Source: Hymenobacter puniceus (GTDB taxonomy: Bacteria > Bacteroidota > Bacteroidia > Cytophagales > Hymenobacteraceae). Taken from it: DNA of 64,000 nucleotides. Every line of letters begins with the position of its first letter. Position 1 is the stretch's first letter. Below are positions 17,673 through 25,850 of this stretch, piece after piece. Position numbers and translations under genes: made by a program. The stretch is from positions 310,001-374,000 of the forward strand of contig NZ_JACSCX010000004.1 of NCBI RefSeq assembly GCF_014333525.1, written 5' to 3'. The notes under the pieces are model-generated. The model did not search any database. It saw only the letters and a program-made list of their open reading frames with translations, and had not been told where the DNA came from.

Positions 17673-19028
17673 TTACGCCTTCACGGCTACCGGCCGCAAC
17701 GACGTGAGGTCGGCGATGCGCACGGGCTGGCCGCTGGCAATGCTCTTGCGGGCCCCAATGCCTACCAGAATGGCCATGGCGCCGTCGCGGCTGCCGGCAG
17801 CCTGGCGCCAGGTGTCGGGAGCATCGGGAGTGCGGAAGATGCGGGCCCGCAGCAGCTTGTCGCCGCCGCCGTGGCCCTCGGCCTGGGGCACCCGGATGTA
17901 CTCCACTGATCCAAAATTGCGTGCCACCATGATTTCATCGTAGGGTTCCAAAGTCATAGCGCCCGACTCCTTAATCCAGGCTTCCACGCGGCCCTTGGTG
18001 CCGTTGAACGCAATGCGGTAGCCTTCATAGGGCGAGTAGGTGGTGAGTGAGTAGCTGACCTGCACGCCATTGGCATAGCCGATGGTGGCGGCCATCTTGT
18101 CGTAGATGTTCACGTCTTCCTTGAACACGCAGCCGTCGCGCAGGTAGCCGTCGTACTGCTCGTTGGCGGCGTACAGGGCCATCAGGCGGGCGTCCTTGGT
18201 CATGTCCCAGTAGTACGGGCACTGGGCTTTGTGCGGGCAGGGGCGGCAGTTGGTGGAGCGGAACGGACCATTTTTGCCGTAGTTTTCCAGCGCGCCCTTG
18301 GCGTACACCGTCTCGGGCTCCGACTCCAGCCACCAGTTCAGCAGATCGAAGTGGTGGCTGGCCTTGTGCACCCACAGTGAGCCGCTGTTTTCCACGCGGC
18401 GGTGCCAGCGGCGGAAGTAGTCGGCGCCGTGGCGGGTGTCGAGGTACCAGTGAAAATCGACGGATGTAATGGTGCCAATAGTGCCCTGGCGCAGCAGGTC
18501 GTAGATTTGCTGACGGTGCGGCGAATAGCGGTAGTTGAACGTGACAGTCACCTTTTTACCGGTGCGCTTCTCGGCATCCAGAATGGCCTGGCACTTGGTT
18601 TCGTCGGTGGTCATGGGCTTCTCCGACACGATGTCGGCGCCCATTTCCATGCCCTTGATAATGAATTCGTCGTGGGTGCCGTCCACGGTCATCACCAGCA
18701 GCACCTCGGGCTTCTGGCGGCGCATCATCTCCTCGAAGTCGGTGTAGGTGGGGCAGCTGACGCCCAGCATCTTTTTGGCAGTTTCGAGGCGGCCTTTGTT
18801 TTTGTCGCAGAGGCCCACAAACTCTATCACATCGGCATGCTCTTCCAGCAGCATCTTGCCCCACATGCCGGTGCCGCGGTGCCCGGTACCCACCATGGCC
18901 ACACGGCGCTTTTTGCCGCCGGGCGCCGCCAGCGCGGCCAAAGGCCCCGGCGTAAGTAAGCCAGCCGTGGCCAGCACAGATTTCTGCATGAAGTCGCGGC
19001 GGGAAGAATCGTGCGGGGCCTGGAGCAT
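17673..19028 (-). CDS. Gfo/Idh/MocA family oxidoreductase with Tat signal
   Basis: A 451-aa NAD(P)-dependent sugar oxidoreductase. The twin-arginine signal SRRDFMQK (residues 8-15) and hydrophobic stretch predict export by the Tat route, folded with cofactor. The nucleotide-binding motif VAMVGTGHRGTGMW follows, then EKPMTTDETKCQAILDAEK, the usual EKP lysine of the family. The C-terminal half has the GFO_IDH_MocA alpha/beta domain, with a CRPCPHKAQCPYYW cysteine cluster that is not usual for simple members and may bind metal. It lies in the hexuronate locus between fbp and the dehydrogenase; substrate unknown. Confidence 0.88.
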   Translation of the reverse strand: MLQAPHDSSRRDFMQKSVLATAGLLTPGPLAALAAPGGKKRRVAMVGTGHRGTGMWGKMLLEEHADVIEFVGLCDKNKGRLETAKKMLGVSCPTYTDFEEMMRRQKPEVLLVMTVDGTHDEFIIKGMEMGADIVSEKPMTTDETKCQAILDAEKRTGKKVTVTFNYRYSPHRQQIYDLLRQGTIGTITSVDFHWYLDTRHGADYFRRWHRRVENSGSLWVHKASHHFDLLNWWLESEPETVYAKGALENYGKNGPFRSTNCRPCPHKAQCPYYWDMTKDARLMALYAANEQYDGYLRDGCVFKEDVNIYDKMAATIGYANGVQVSYSLTTYSPYEGYRIAFNGTKGRVEAWIKESGAMTLEPYDEIMVARNFGSVEYIRVPQAEGHGGGDKLLRARIFRTPDAPDTWRQAAGSRDGAMAILVGIGARKSIASGQPVRIADLTSLRPVAVKA

Positions 19029-19072
19029 GGGAAACGAGTGGGAGTTGAAAAAAAGCGCCGCGCAAAGGCAGC

Positions 19073-20092
19073 TTACAAAGCAGAAGCTTCCACAGAGGCC
19101 AGGGCCACCAGACTCTGCACCATATCGGCAGAGCCTACGAACAGCGGGGCGCGCTGGTGGAATTCGGTGGGCACCACGTCCAGCACCGGTCCGGTGCCGG
19201 TTTCGGCCTGGCCGCCGGCCTGCTCAATCACGAAAGCCAGTGGGTAGCCTTCGTAAAGCAGCCGCAGCTTGCCCTGGCGGTTTTTGGCCGTGGGCGGGTA
19301 GAGGTAGATGCCGCCCGTGAACAGGTTGCGGTGGTAGTCGGCCACTAAAGACCCCACGTAGCGGGCACTCAGGCGCTGCTGCTTGCACTCCAGCAAAAAG
19401 TCGCGCACGTATTGGGGGTAGTCAAACCAGTTGCCTTCATTGCAGGAAAAGGTGGTGCCGCCGGTCGGAATCTTGATGCTGGGGTGCGAGAGGAAGAATT
19501 CGCCCAGCGAGTTTTCGTACGTGAAGCCCACCACGCCGTGCCCGGTGGTGTACACGAGCATGGTGCTGGAGCCGTACAGAATGTAACCCGCCGCTACCTG
19601 CCGGCGGCCGCCCTGCAGAAAGTCCTCAGCGGTGGCCTCCTGCCCCACCGGCGTCACGCGCCGGTAGATGCTGAAAATGGTGCCGATGCTGATGTTGACG
19701 TCGATGTTGCTGGAGCCGTCGAGCGGGTCGATGGCCACCACGTACTTGCCCTGGCAGTTGCCGGTATGGATGATGTCGTCTTCTTCCTCGCTGAGCACGG
19801 CGCAGGCCTCGCCTCCGTTTGTGAGGGCGCGGATAAAGCGGATGTTGGCTTCCACGTCCAGCTTCTGCTGGGCCTCACCCTGCACGTTCTGCTGGCCCAT
19901 GGCCCCAATGATGCTGGTCAGGCCCGCCCGGTTCACTTCGCGGTTCACGATTTTGCCGGCCAGCGCAATGTCGCGCAGCAGCTGGCTCAGCTCGCCGGTG
20001 GCAAACGGAAACTCGGCCTGCTTGCGCATAATATAGCGCTCCAGTGTAGTGCCAACCGGCTGGGCAATAGCGTTTTCAGACGTAATACTCAT
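19073..20092 (-). CDS. fbp: Fructose-1,6-bisphosphatase class 1
   Basis: Hydrolyses fructose-1,6-bisphosphate to fructose-6-phosphate in gluconeogenesis. The metal-binding signature [26 protein letters not shown] is intact, preceded by the acidic LSEEEDD, and the substrate-binding [23 protein letters not shown] follows. At 339 aa it has normal length. Its position among pectin-catabolic genes makes sense: growth on uronic acids delivers only trioses and pyruvate, so hexose phosphates must be rebuilt. Confidence 0.96.
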   Translation of the reverse strand: MSITSENAIAQPVGTTLERYIMRKQAEFPFATGELSQLLRDIALAGKIVNREVNRAGLTSIIGAMGQQNVQGEAQQKLDVEANIRFIRALTNGGEACAVLSEEEDDIIHTGNCQGKYVVAIDPLDGSSNIDVNISIGTIFSIYRRVTPVGQEATAEDFLQGGRRQVAAGYILYGSSTMLVYTTGHGVVGFTYENSLGEFFLSHPSIKIPTGGTTFSCNEGNWFDYPQYVRDFLLECKQQRLSARYVGSLVADYHRNLFTGGIYLYPPTAKNRQGKLRLLYEGYPLAFVIEQAGGQAETGTGPVLDVVPTEFHQRAPLFVGSADMVQSLVALASVEASAL

Positions 20093-20238
20093 GATGAAGG
20101 ATGGATACTGGAAGGACGCAGCAAGGGCGCGGAGCCTGCCGAATAGCTCGGGGCCCTACTTTGCGCACCCCGGCAGCTGCCGCAGTTGCTTTGCTGGTCG
20201 AAAATCTAGTGTAGGTATGCTGCTCCGTGGCAGTGCGC

Positions 20239-20703
20239 TTAGCTCTTGGCTTCGGGCTGTTTCTGGCTTTGCCAGAGCACTACCTGCCAGCCTTTTTTCG
20301 GGTGCCTGACCTGCACTACCACGTACTTGATATGGGCGACGTTGGGCGTGCCGTCGGGCTTGTTGGGCTGGTAAATGGTGATGGTACCATTCACCACGGC
20401 CGCTTTGCCGTCGTTGTAGGCGCGCACATTCACCAGTTCCACGTCAATCTTGTCGTAGACGCTTTTGCCGTCTCGGATACTCTGGATGTACTCAGTTTTG
20501 TTGTTCTGCTTGCCGTTGGAGTGCGTGTACACCAGGTCGTCGGCAAATACTTTTTCCAGCACCACGTAATCTTTTTTCACCTGCGCCTCGAAGCGCTGGC
20601 GCTCCAGGGCTTCCACTTCTTTAGCAGCTGCCAGGTCTTTCTTGCTTTGAGCGAACGTGAACAGCGGCAACAGCAGCGCCAGCACCAATAAGAGCTTTTT
20701 CAT
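20239..20703 (-). CDS. Secreted SnoaL/NTF2-like (DUF4440 type) protein
   Basis: A 154-aa protein with a clear signal peptide (residues 1-18, ending TFAQ) and an NTF2-like cone fold: an N-terminal helix (VEALERQRFEAQVKKDYVVLEKVFADDLVYTHSNGK) followed by strands (KIDVELVNVRAYNDGKAAVVNGTITIY, HIKYVVVQVRHPKKGWQVVLWQSQ). It starts only 9 bases after the ExuT-like gene and is probably in its transcript. The function is unknown; ligand binding in the periplasm is a guess. Confidence 0.8.
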   Translation of the reverse strand: MKKLLLVLALLLPLFTFAQSKKDLAAAKEVEALERQRFEAQVKKDYVVLEKVFADDLVYTHSNGKQNNKTEYIQSIRDGKSVYDKIDVELVNVRAYNDGKAAVVNGTITIYQPNKPDGTPNVAHIKYVVVQVRHPKKGWQVVLWQSQKQPEAKS

Positions 20704-20712
20704 GGGACAGGA

Positions 20713-22068
20713 TTAGCGGGTGGCAGGTTCGGTGTCGAGGTTGATTTGCTTCATCCTGGGGGCCAGGAAGTGCATCAGCACCCAGGCCAGCAGGTAGGCC
20801 GCACCGCAAATCCAGAACATGATGAAGTAGGCGGTTTGCAGCTGCCCGATGCTTTCGTAGTACACAAACATGCGCTTCTGCACCAGCGCCGACAGCAGGA
20901 TGCCCCCCAGCCCGCCAGCCATGCCGCCAATGCCCGTCACGGACGCCACGGCCCGCTTGGGGAACATATCCGACACAGTGGTGAAGATGTTGGCGCTCCA
21001 CGCCTGGTGGGCCGCCGCCGCAATGCCAATCACGAGCACCGCCAGCCACATATTCAGCTGCCCCAGATACTGCGCAAACACAATCGGGAACACGCACAGC
21101 GCAATCAGCAGCATCGACAGCTTGCGGGCCTTAAAGGCGGGCATACCGTTGCGGATGAAGTTCAGCGGCACCCAGCCGCCACCCACGCTGCCAATGCTCG
21201 ACAGCACGTACACGGCCGCTACCGGCAGAGCCACCTCGGTGCCCTTGAGGCCGTATTGCTTGTTAAGGAAGTCGGGCAACCAAAACAGATAAAACCACCA
21301 TATCGGGTCGGTCAGGAACTTGCCTACCACGAAGGCCCAGGTCTGGCGGAACGTGAGCAGCTTAAACCACGACACCTTAGGCTCGGTGGTGATGGATGCT
21401 GCGGCCATATCGTCCACGTCGCTGTGGATATAGTCGAACTCGGCTTTGGTGAGGCGCGCATGGCGGGCCGGCACTTCGTAGTAGATAAACCACAGCACCA
21501 GCCACACAAAGCCCAGTGCGCCGGTAATCACGAAGGCCCATTTCCAGCCGATGGATTCGGCAATGAGCGGCACCGTGAGCGGCGCAATAATGGCCCCCAC
21601 ATTGGAGCCCGAGTTGAAAATACCGGTGGCCAAGGCCCGCTCCTTCTGCGGAAACCATTCGGCCGTGGTCTTGATGGCAGCCGGAAAGTTACCGGCCTCC
21701 GTAACGCCCAGAAACGCCCGGGCCACCGAAAAGCCCAGCGTGCTGCTCACAAACGCGTGCCCAATGGCGGCCAAACTCCACAGAAACGTGGAAAGCGCGT
21801 AGCCCATCTTGGTGCCCAGCTTATCGATGATGCGCCCCACGCCCAGCATGCCCAGCGAATAGGCCAGCTTGAAGGCAATTTCGATGTTGGCGTAGTCTCC
21901 GGAGTTCCATTTAAACTCGGTTTCCAGATAGGGCTTGAGCAGGGAAATAACGGCCCGGTCGAGGTAGTTGACGGTGGTGGCAAAGAACACCAGACCACAG
22001 ATAGTCCAGCGGTATTTGCCAATCACATCGGTGACGGGGGCCGAAGCAACAGGAGCAGCTTGTATCAT
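20713..22068 (-). CDS. MFS hexuronate transporter, ExuT-like (ACS family)
   Basis: A 451-aa major facilitator with about 12 membrane segments. Family marks include NYLDRAVISLLKP near residue 37 (the NYLDR motif of the anion:cation symporters), FLGVTEAGNFPAAIKTTAEWFP in helix 4-5 and RALATGIFNSGSNVGAIIAPL. ExuT carries galacturonate or glucuronate with protons across the inner membrane. The neighbours (eda, kdgK, uxaC) make hexuronate, or KDG, the likely substrate. The gene begins 58 bases after eda. Confidence 0.88.
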   Translation of the reverse strand: MIQAAPVASAPVTDVIGKYRWTICGLVFFATTVNYLDRAVISLLKPYLETEFKWNSGDYANIEIAFKLAYSLGMLGVGRIIDKLGTKMGYALSTFLWSLAAIGHAFVSSTLGFSVARAFLGVTEAGNFPAAIKTTAEWFPQKERALATGIFNSGSNVGAIIAPLTVPLIAESIGWKWAFVITGALGFVWLVLWFIYYEVPARHARLTKAEFDYIHSDVDDMAAASITTEPKVSWFKLLTFRQTWAFVVGKFLTDPIWWFYLFWLPDFLNKQYGLKGTEVALPVAAVYVLSSIGSVGGGWVPLNFIRNGMPAFKARKLSMLLIALCVFPIVFAQYLGQLNMWLAVLVIGIAAAAHQAWSANIFTTVSDMFPKRAVASVTGIGGMAGGLGGILLSALVQKRMFVYYESIGQLQTAYFIMFWICGAAYLLAWVLMHFLAPRMKQINLDTEPATR

Positions 22069-22126
22069 CGGTAGCGGGTGGGAATGGAAATGAGCAGATA
22101 GTGGCAGGCCGCAGCCAGGCAGGCCG

Positions 22127-22780
22127 TTAGTTCTTCAGCGTCGGGAGGTAATCCAGCAAGTCGGTAAGCAGGGTTTTCAGGGCGGCAGGGTCGTCGTTCT
22201 TGAACAGCTGGGAGCCCATGCCTACCACGTTCACGCCGGCTCCAAACCACTCACGCAAACTTTCACGGGTGGGCTCTACGCCGCCAGTGACCATCAGTGG
22301 CACATGCGGCATGGGGCCCCGCAAGCTTTTGATGAAGCCCGGCCCAACCACATTGCCCGGAAACACCTTCACGATGGCCGCACCCAGCTGCGTGGCCTCG
22401 TACACCTCGCGCACGGTCATGGTGCCGGGCAGCCAGGGCGTGCCGTGCTGGCGGCACGCCTCCGCCACTTCAATTGTGATGCACGGCTGTACCACGAAAT
22501 CGGCGCCGGCGGCAATGAACCGCTCGGCGTCGGCGGCCGTGTAAATCGTGCCGATGCCGAGCAGCATTTCCGGGCAGTTCTGCTGCACGAAACCCATCAG
22601 CTGCCCAAACACCTCAAACGCCTGCGGTCCGCGGTTGGTGAACTCAAACACGCGCAGTCCGCCCTCATAGCAAGCCTGCAGAATACGCTGGGCGTACGCG
22701 GCATCGGCGTGGTAGAACACCGGCACGATGGGCGTGGCCAGCACAGTTTCGAGGATATGAGCAGCGGAGAAACGGGGCAT
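22127..22780 (-). CDS. eda: KHG/KDPG aldolase
   Basis: A 217-aa class I aldolase that splits 2-keto-3-deoxy-6-phosphogluconate into pyruvate and glyceraldehyde-3-phosphate. The general-base glutamate lies in RVFEFTNRGPQAF, and the Schiff-base lysine in AAIVKVFPGNVVGPGF. The phosphate-binding loop is MVTGGVEPT. It lies just after kdgK, whose product it uses. The pathway is the last step of galacturonate breakdown. A long dispersed palindrome lies between kdgK and eda. Confidence 0.94.
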   Translation of the reverse strand: MPRFSAAHILETVLATPIVPVFYHADAAYAQRILQACYEGGLRVFEFTNRGPQAFEVFGQLMGFVQQNCPEMLLGIGTIYTAADAERFIAAGADFVVQPCITIEVAEACRQHGTPWLPGTMTVREVYEATQLGAAIVKVFPGNVVGPGFIKSLRGPMPHVPLMVTGGVEPTRESLREWFGAGVNVVGMGSQLFKNDDPAALKTLLTDLLDYLPTLKN

Positions 22781-22807
22781 GTTGTGCGTGGTTCGTTGTT
22801 AATTTTT

Positions 22808-22932
22808 CGTCATGCTGAGCATGTGGCGCATCAAGCCAGTGTGCGCAGCCGCAGTCGAAGCATCTCTACCTCTGACTAATCAATGGCATTGCAACGAAGC
22901 GGTAGAGATGCTTCGGCAAGCTCAGCATGACG
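22808..22932. repeat. Long palindromic repeat, GTCAT...ATGAC family
   Basis: The outer arms CGTCATGCTGAGC (22808-22820) and GCTCAGCATGACG (22920-22932) and inner arms GAAGCATCTCTACC (22857-22870) and GGTAGAGATGCTTC (22901-22914) match exactly. The loop contains CTAATCAATGG. A second, more perfect copy lies at 25710-25829. It sits between kdgK and eda. Confidence 0.85.
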
Positions 22933-22947
22933 TGCTTTTCCGGCCGG

Positions 22948-23958
22948 CTAGCGAAGCAAGCGGCCCGTGAGGTTGCCGGCCATGATGTGCTCCACTTCAG
23001 CGGCTGTCACGAGGTTGACGTCGCCGTGGATGGTATGCTTAAGGGCCGAAGCGGCCGTGGCAAACGTCAGGGACTCGTCGGTGGTGGCGTAGTGCTGCTG
23101 GCCGTAGATGTAGCCCGAAATGAACGAGTCGCCGCCGCCGATGCGGTCCACGACGGGGTTGATATCGAAGTAGCTGGTTTGGTGATAGGTGCCGTTCACG
23201 TAGGCCATGCCCCGGATTCGCTCGTGCGAGGCGCTCTGTGTTTTGCGGCGCGTGGCAATCACTTGCTTGATCTGTGGAAACTGCGCTATCAGCTGCTCGC
23301 TCATCGACAAAAAGCTGTTTTCGGCGCCGGCTTCCGCCTTGATGCCGAACAGGTCGTCAGCGTCGCCTTCGGTACACACCACCACGTCGCAGCCGGCCAC
23401 CAGCTCGGGCATTACATCCTGCGCCTGCTGGCCATACTGCCACAAGTTGCGGCGGTAGTTTACGTCGGCCGAAACGGTGATGCCAAGCCGGCGGGCCGCC
23501 CGGATGGCGTCGCGCGTGGCCTGGGCCGCCGAGGCCGAAATGGCCGGCGTGATGCCGGTCCAGTGCAGCCAGTTCGCATTTTTCAGAATCTCATCCCAGT
23601 TGAACCACTCCGGCTGCAGGTTGGCGAAAGCCGAGTTGTAGCGGTCGTATACAATGCGGCTGCCGCGCAGCGAGGCGCCTACCTCCAGGAAATACAGCCC
23701 CAGCCGCTCGCCTTGGAACACGCAATGCTGCATGTCCACGCCGTGGGCCCGAAACGCCTGCGCGGCGGCCTGGCCCACCGCGTTGTCGGGGAAGCACCCC
23801 ACGTGCGCGGCCGGCATGCCCAGGTGCACCAGCGCGGCGCCTACATTGGCGTCGCCCCCACCATAGGTTACTTCCAGCGTGCTGGCTTGCGGCAACCGGT
23901 AATTGAGCGGCGGCGAAAGCCGCATCATGATTTCACCAAAGGTGACGACTTGCTTCAT
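22948..23958 (-). CDS. kdgK: 2-keto-3-deoxygluconate kinase (PfkB family)
   Basis: A 336-aa sugar kinase of the ribokinase/PfkB type. MKQVVTFGEIMMRLSPP opens it, the first signature is TYGGGDANVGAALVHLGMPAAHVG and the second DRIGGGDSFISGYIYG, where the GGD supplies the catalytic aspartate and anion hole. PfkB proteins have varied substrates; the placement between uxaC and eda makes phosphorylation of KDG to KDPG the natural assignment. Normal length. Confidence 0.9.
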   Translation of the reverse strand: MKQVVTFGEIMMRLSPPLNYRLPQASTLEVTYGGGDANVGAALVHLGMPAAHVGCFPDNAVGQAAAQAFRAHGVDMQHCVFQGERLGLYFLEVGASLRGSRIVYDRYNSAFANLQPEWFNWDEILKNANWLHWTGITPAISASAAQATRDAIRAARRLGITVSADVNYRRNLWQYGQQAQDVMPELVAGCDVVVCTEGDADDLFGIKAEAGAENSFLSMSEQLIAQFPQIKQVIATRRKTQSASHERIRGMAYVNGTYHQTSYFDINPVVDRIGGGDSFISGYIYGQQHYATTDESLTFATAASALKHTIHGDVNLVTAAEVEHIMAGNLTGRLLR

Positions 23959-23996
23959 GTTGGGGACTTGGGAGCTTAGGGACTTCGGGTCTTGGG

Positions 23997-24097
23997 AACG
24001 TCATTCCGAGCTTGCGAGGAATCTCGCGTGCTGACATTGCCGTGGTAATCAGGTGCCAGCACGCGAGATACTTCGGCTGCGCCTCTGCATGACGTTC
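23997..24097. repeat. Palindromic repeat, GTCATTCCGAGC variant
   Basis: It begins GAACGTCATTCCGAGC and ends GCATGACGTTC. The inner arms ATCTCGCGTGCTG (24021-24033) and CAGCACGCGAGAT (24057-24069) are perfect. It lies between uxaC and kdgK. It shares ends with the copies at 22808 and 25710 but has a different inner stem. Confidence 0.8.
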
Positions 24098-24105
24098 ATT
24101 TTCAC

Positions 24106-25542
24106 TTACACTGCAGCAACTTCAGCAGGCCTGACCACGGTTTCAAAGCCGAAATAGGCCTTGGCGTTGCCGTAGCAGATGTTTTTGATGATGTCACCCA
24201 GACCTTCCAGATCTTCAGGCAGCTCACCGTTTTCCACATCCTGGCCAAAGAGGTTGCACAGCACGCGGCGGAAATACTCGTGGCGCGGGTACGAGAGGAA
24301 GCTGCGCGAATCGGTGAGCATGCCCACGAAACGGCTCAGCAAACCCATGTTGCTCAGGGCGTTGATCTGCTTTTCCATGCCGTCCTTCTGGTCAAGGAAC
24401 CACCAGCCGGAGCCGAACTGCACCTTGCCCGCCACCGAGCCATCATTGAAGTTGCCGATCATCGTGGCCATCAGCTCGTTATCGGCAGGGTTGAGGTTGT
24501 AGAGGATGGTTTTAGTGAGCTTGTCCTGCTCGTCGAGGCGGTTGAGGAACTTCGACAGCGCCCGACCCTGCGAGAAGTCACCAATAGAGTCCCAGCCGGT
24601 ATCGGGGCCGAGCTGGCGCAGCATGCGGGCGTTGTTGTTGCGCAGCGCGCCGAGGTGAAACTGCTGGGTCCAGCCTTTCTCCCAGTCCATTTCGGCCAGC
24701 AGCACCAGCATCGCCGACTTGAAGCGCAGCACTTCATCAGCCGCCAGCTCCTCGCCACTGCGGATTTTCAGGAAGATTTCGTTGCACTCCGACTCAGTGT
24801 AGTCGGCAGCGTACATCTGCTCCAGACCGTGGTCGGAGAGGCGGCAACCCAAAGCCGCGAAGTAGTCGTGGCGCAGGCGCAGGGCCGTTTGCAGGTCGAA
24901 GAACGTGCGGATTTCCACGGCGGCGGCTTCGCCCAGCTTGTCGAGGTACTGGTTGTAGCTGGCGGCGTCATCAACAGCCATGGCCTTGTCGGGCCGGAAG
25001 GTGGGCAGCACGCGCACCTCGAAGTTGCTGCTTTGCAGGGCGCGGTGGTACTCCAGCGAGTCAGCGGGGTCGTCGGTGGTGCAGAGCGTTTCCACGTTCA
25101 TCTTGCGCAGCAGGTTGCGCACCGAATACTCAGGCGTGCATAGCAGCTCGTTGCACTGGTCGTAGATGCGGCGAGCACTGCCGGCGTTCAGCAACTCCGT
25201 GATGCCGAAGTAGCGCTGCAGCTCCAGGTGCGTCCAGTGGTAGAGCGGGTTGCGCACAGTCTGGGGCACGGTTTCGGCCCATTTCTCGAACTTCTCCCAG
25301 TCCGTGGCGTCGCCGGTGATGTAGCGCTCGGGCACGCCGTTGGTGCGCATGGCGCGCCACTTGTAATGGTCGCCGTAAAGCCACACCTGCGTGATGTTGT
25401 CGAACTGCCGGTCCTCGGCAATCTGGTCGGGCAGCAGGTGGTTGTGGTAGTCGATGATGGACATGGCCGCGGCATACTCGTGGTAGAGCGTGCGGGCGGT
25501 GGGCGTTTGCAGTAAGAAGTCGGCGTTGAGGAAGGGCTTCAT
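24106..25542 (-). CDS. uxaC: Glucuronate/galacturonate isomerase
   Basis: A 478-aa enzyme converting D-galacturonate to D-tagaturonate and D-glucuronate to D-fructuronate. The family hallmark IIDYHNHLLPDQIAEDRQFDNITQVWLYGDHYKWRAMRTNG is complete (H-x-H metal motif near residue 34). Later blocks GWWFLDQKDGMEKQINALSNMGLLSRFVGMLTDSRSFLSYPRHEYFRR are also typical. ATG 25542 is chosen over the TTG six bases earlier. A site resembling the LacI operator lies about 130 bases upstream, so a separate regulated transcript (uxaC-kdgK-eda-transporter) is likely. Confidence 0.96.
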   Translation of the reverse strand: MKPFLNADFLLQTPTARTLYHEYAAAMSIIDYHNHLLPDQIAEDRQFDNITQVWLYGDHYKWRAMRTNGVPERYITGDATDWEKFEKWAETVPQTVRNPLYHWTHLELQRYFGITELLNAGSARRIYDQCNELLCTPEYSVRNLLRKMNVETLCTTDDPADSLEYHRALQSSNFEVRVLPTFRPDKAMAVDDAASYNQYLDKLGEAAAVEIRTFFDLQTALRLRHDYFAALGCRLSDHGLEQMYAADYTESECNEIFLKIRSGEELAADEVLRFKSAMLVLLAEMDWEKGWTQQFHLGALRNNNARMLRQLGPDTGWDSIGDFSQGRALSKFLNRLDEQDKLTKTILYNLNPADNELMATMIGNFNDGSVAGKVQFGSGWWFLDQKDGMEKQINALSNMGLLSRFVGMLTDSRSFLSYPRHEYFRRVLCNLFGQDVENGELPEDLEGLGDIIKNICYGNAKAYFGFETVVRPAEVAAV

Positions 25543-25665
25543 AATCAAACAGAATTATGATGGGTGGGAGCCGCAGGTGGGCAAGGTGGGTAGGGCGGAT
25601 TTAAAGATACCGGGTTCAGCCCCCGATTTTGCCCATTTTGGGCGGCAAACGGCGTATTTATCTAC

Positions 25666-25687
25666 GCAAACGTTCCCGGTAATTGAG
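25666..25687. promoter_or_regulatory. Weaker LacI operator-like site upstream of uxaC
   Basis: The plus strand reads AACGTTCCCGGTAATT at its centre. The reverse complement of the strong sites reads AACGTTCCCGATAACG, so 13 of 16 positions agree, and one CGTT half-site is exact. It lies about 130 bases upstream of the uxaC start, a distance like that of the strong sites from their genes. Inference from similarity only. Confidence 0.45.
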
Positions 25688-25709
25688 GTTGGCGGGTGGG
25701 CTTTGGCTG

Positions 25710-25829
25710 AACGTCATGCTGAGCGAAGCGGAGCGGAGTCGAAGCATCTCTACCCCAGACTAATCAATGGCAGTGCAACGAAGCGGTAGAGATGCTTCGA
25801 CTCCTCTCCGCTTCGCTCAGCATGACGTT
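25710..25829. repeat. Long near-perfect palindrome, GTCAT...ATGAC family
   Basis: The two 45-base arms (25710-25754 and 25785-25829) are complementary with a single mismatch; they begin AACGTCATGCTGAGCGAAGC. The 30-base loop contains CTAATCAATGG, as in the copy at 22808. Placed between uxaA and uxaC. Confidence 0.9.
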
Positions 25830-25850
25830 CTTATTCTCTGTCGTTCTGCA

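Larger units (their letters stand above)
25543..25850. promoter_or_regulatory. Intergenic region with probable promoter, operator and repeat
   Basis: These 308 bases separate uxaA (stop at 25851) from uxaC (start at 25542). They hold a 120-bp palindrome at 25710-25829, probably ending the upstream transcript, and a LacI-operator-like site at 25666-25687. No gene was seen here. Confidence 0.5.

Noticed and set aside
20746..22074. 442-codon open frame on plus opposite the ExuT-like gene
   Set aside because: His/Gln-rich antisense shadow of a clear transporter gene.
23992..24005. TTGGGAACGTCATT upstream of kdgK as a fourth LacI operator
   Set aside because: The match to TCGGGAACGTTGCC is partial and is explained by the end of the dispersed palindrome at 23997-24097.
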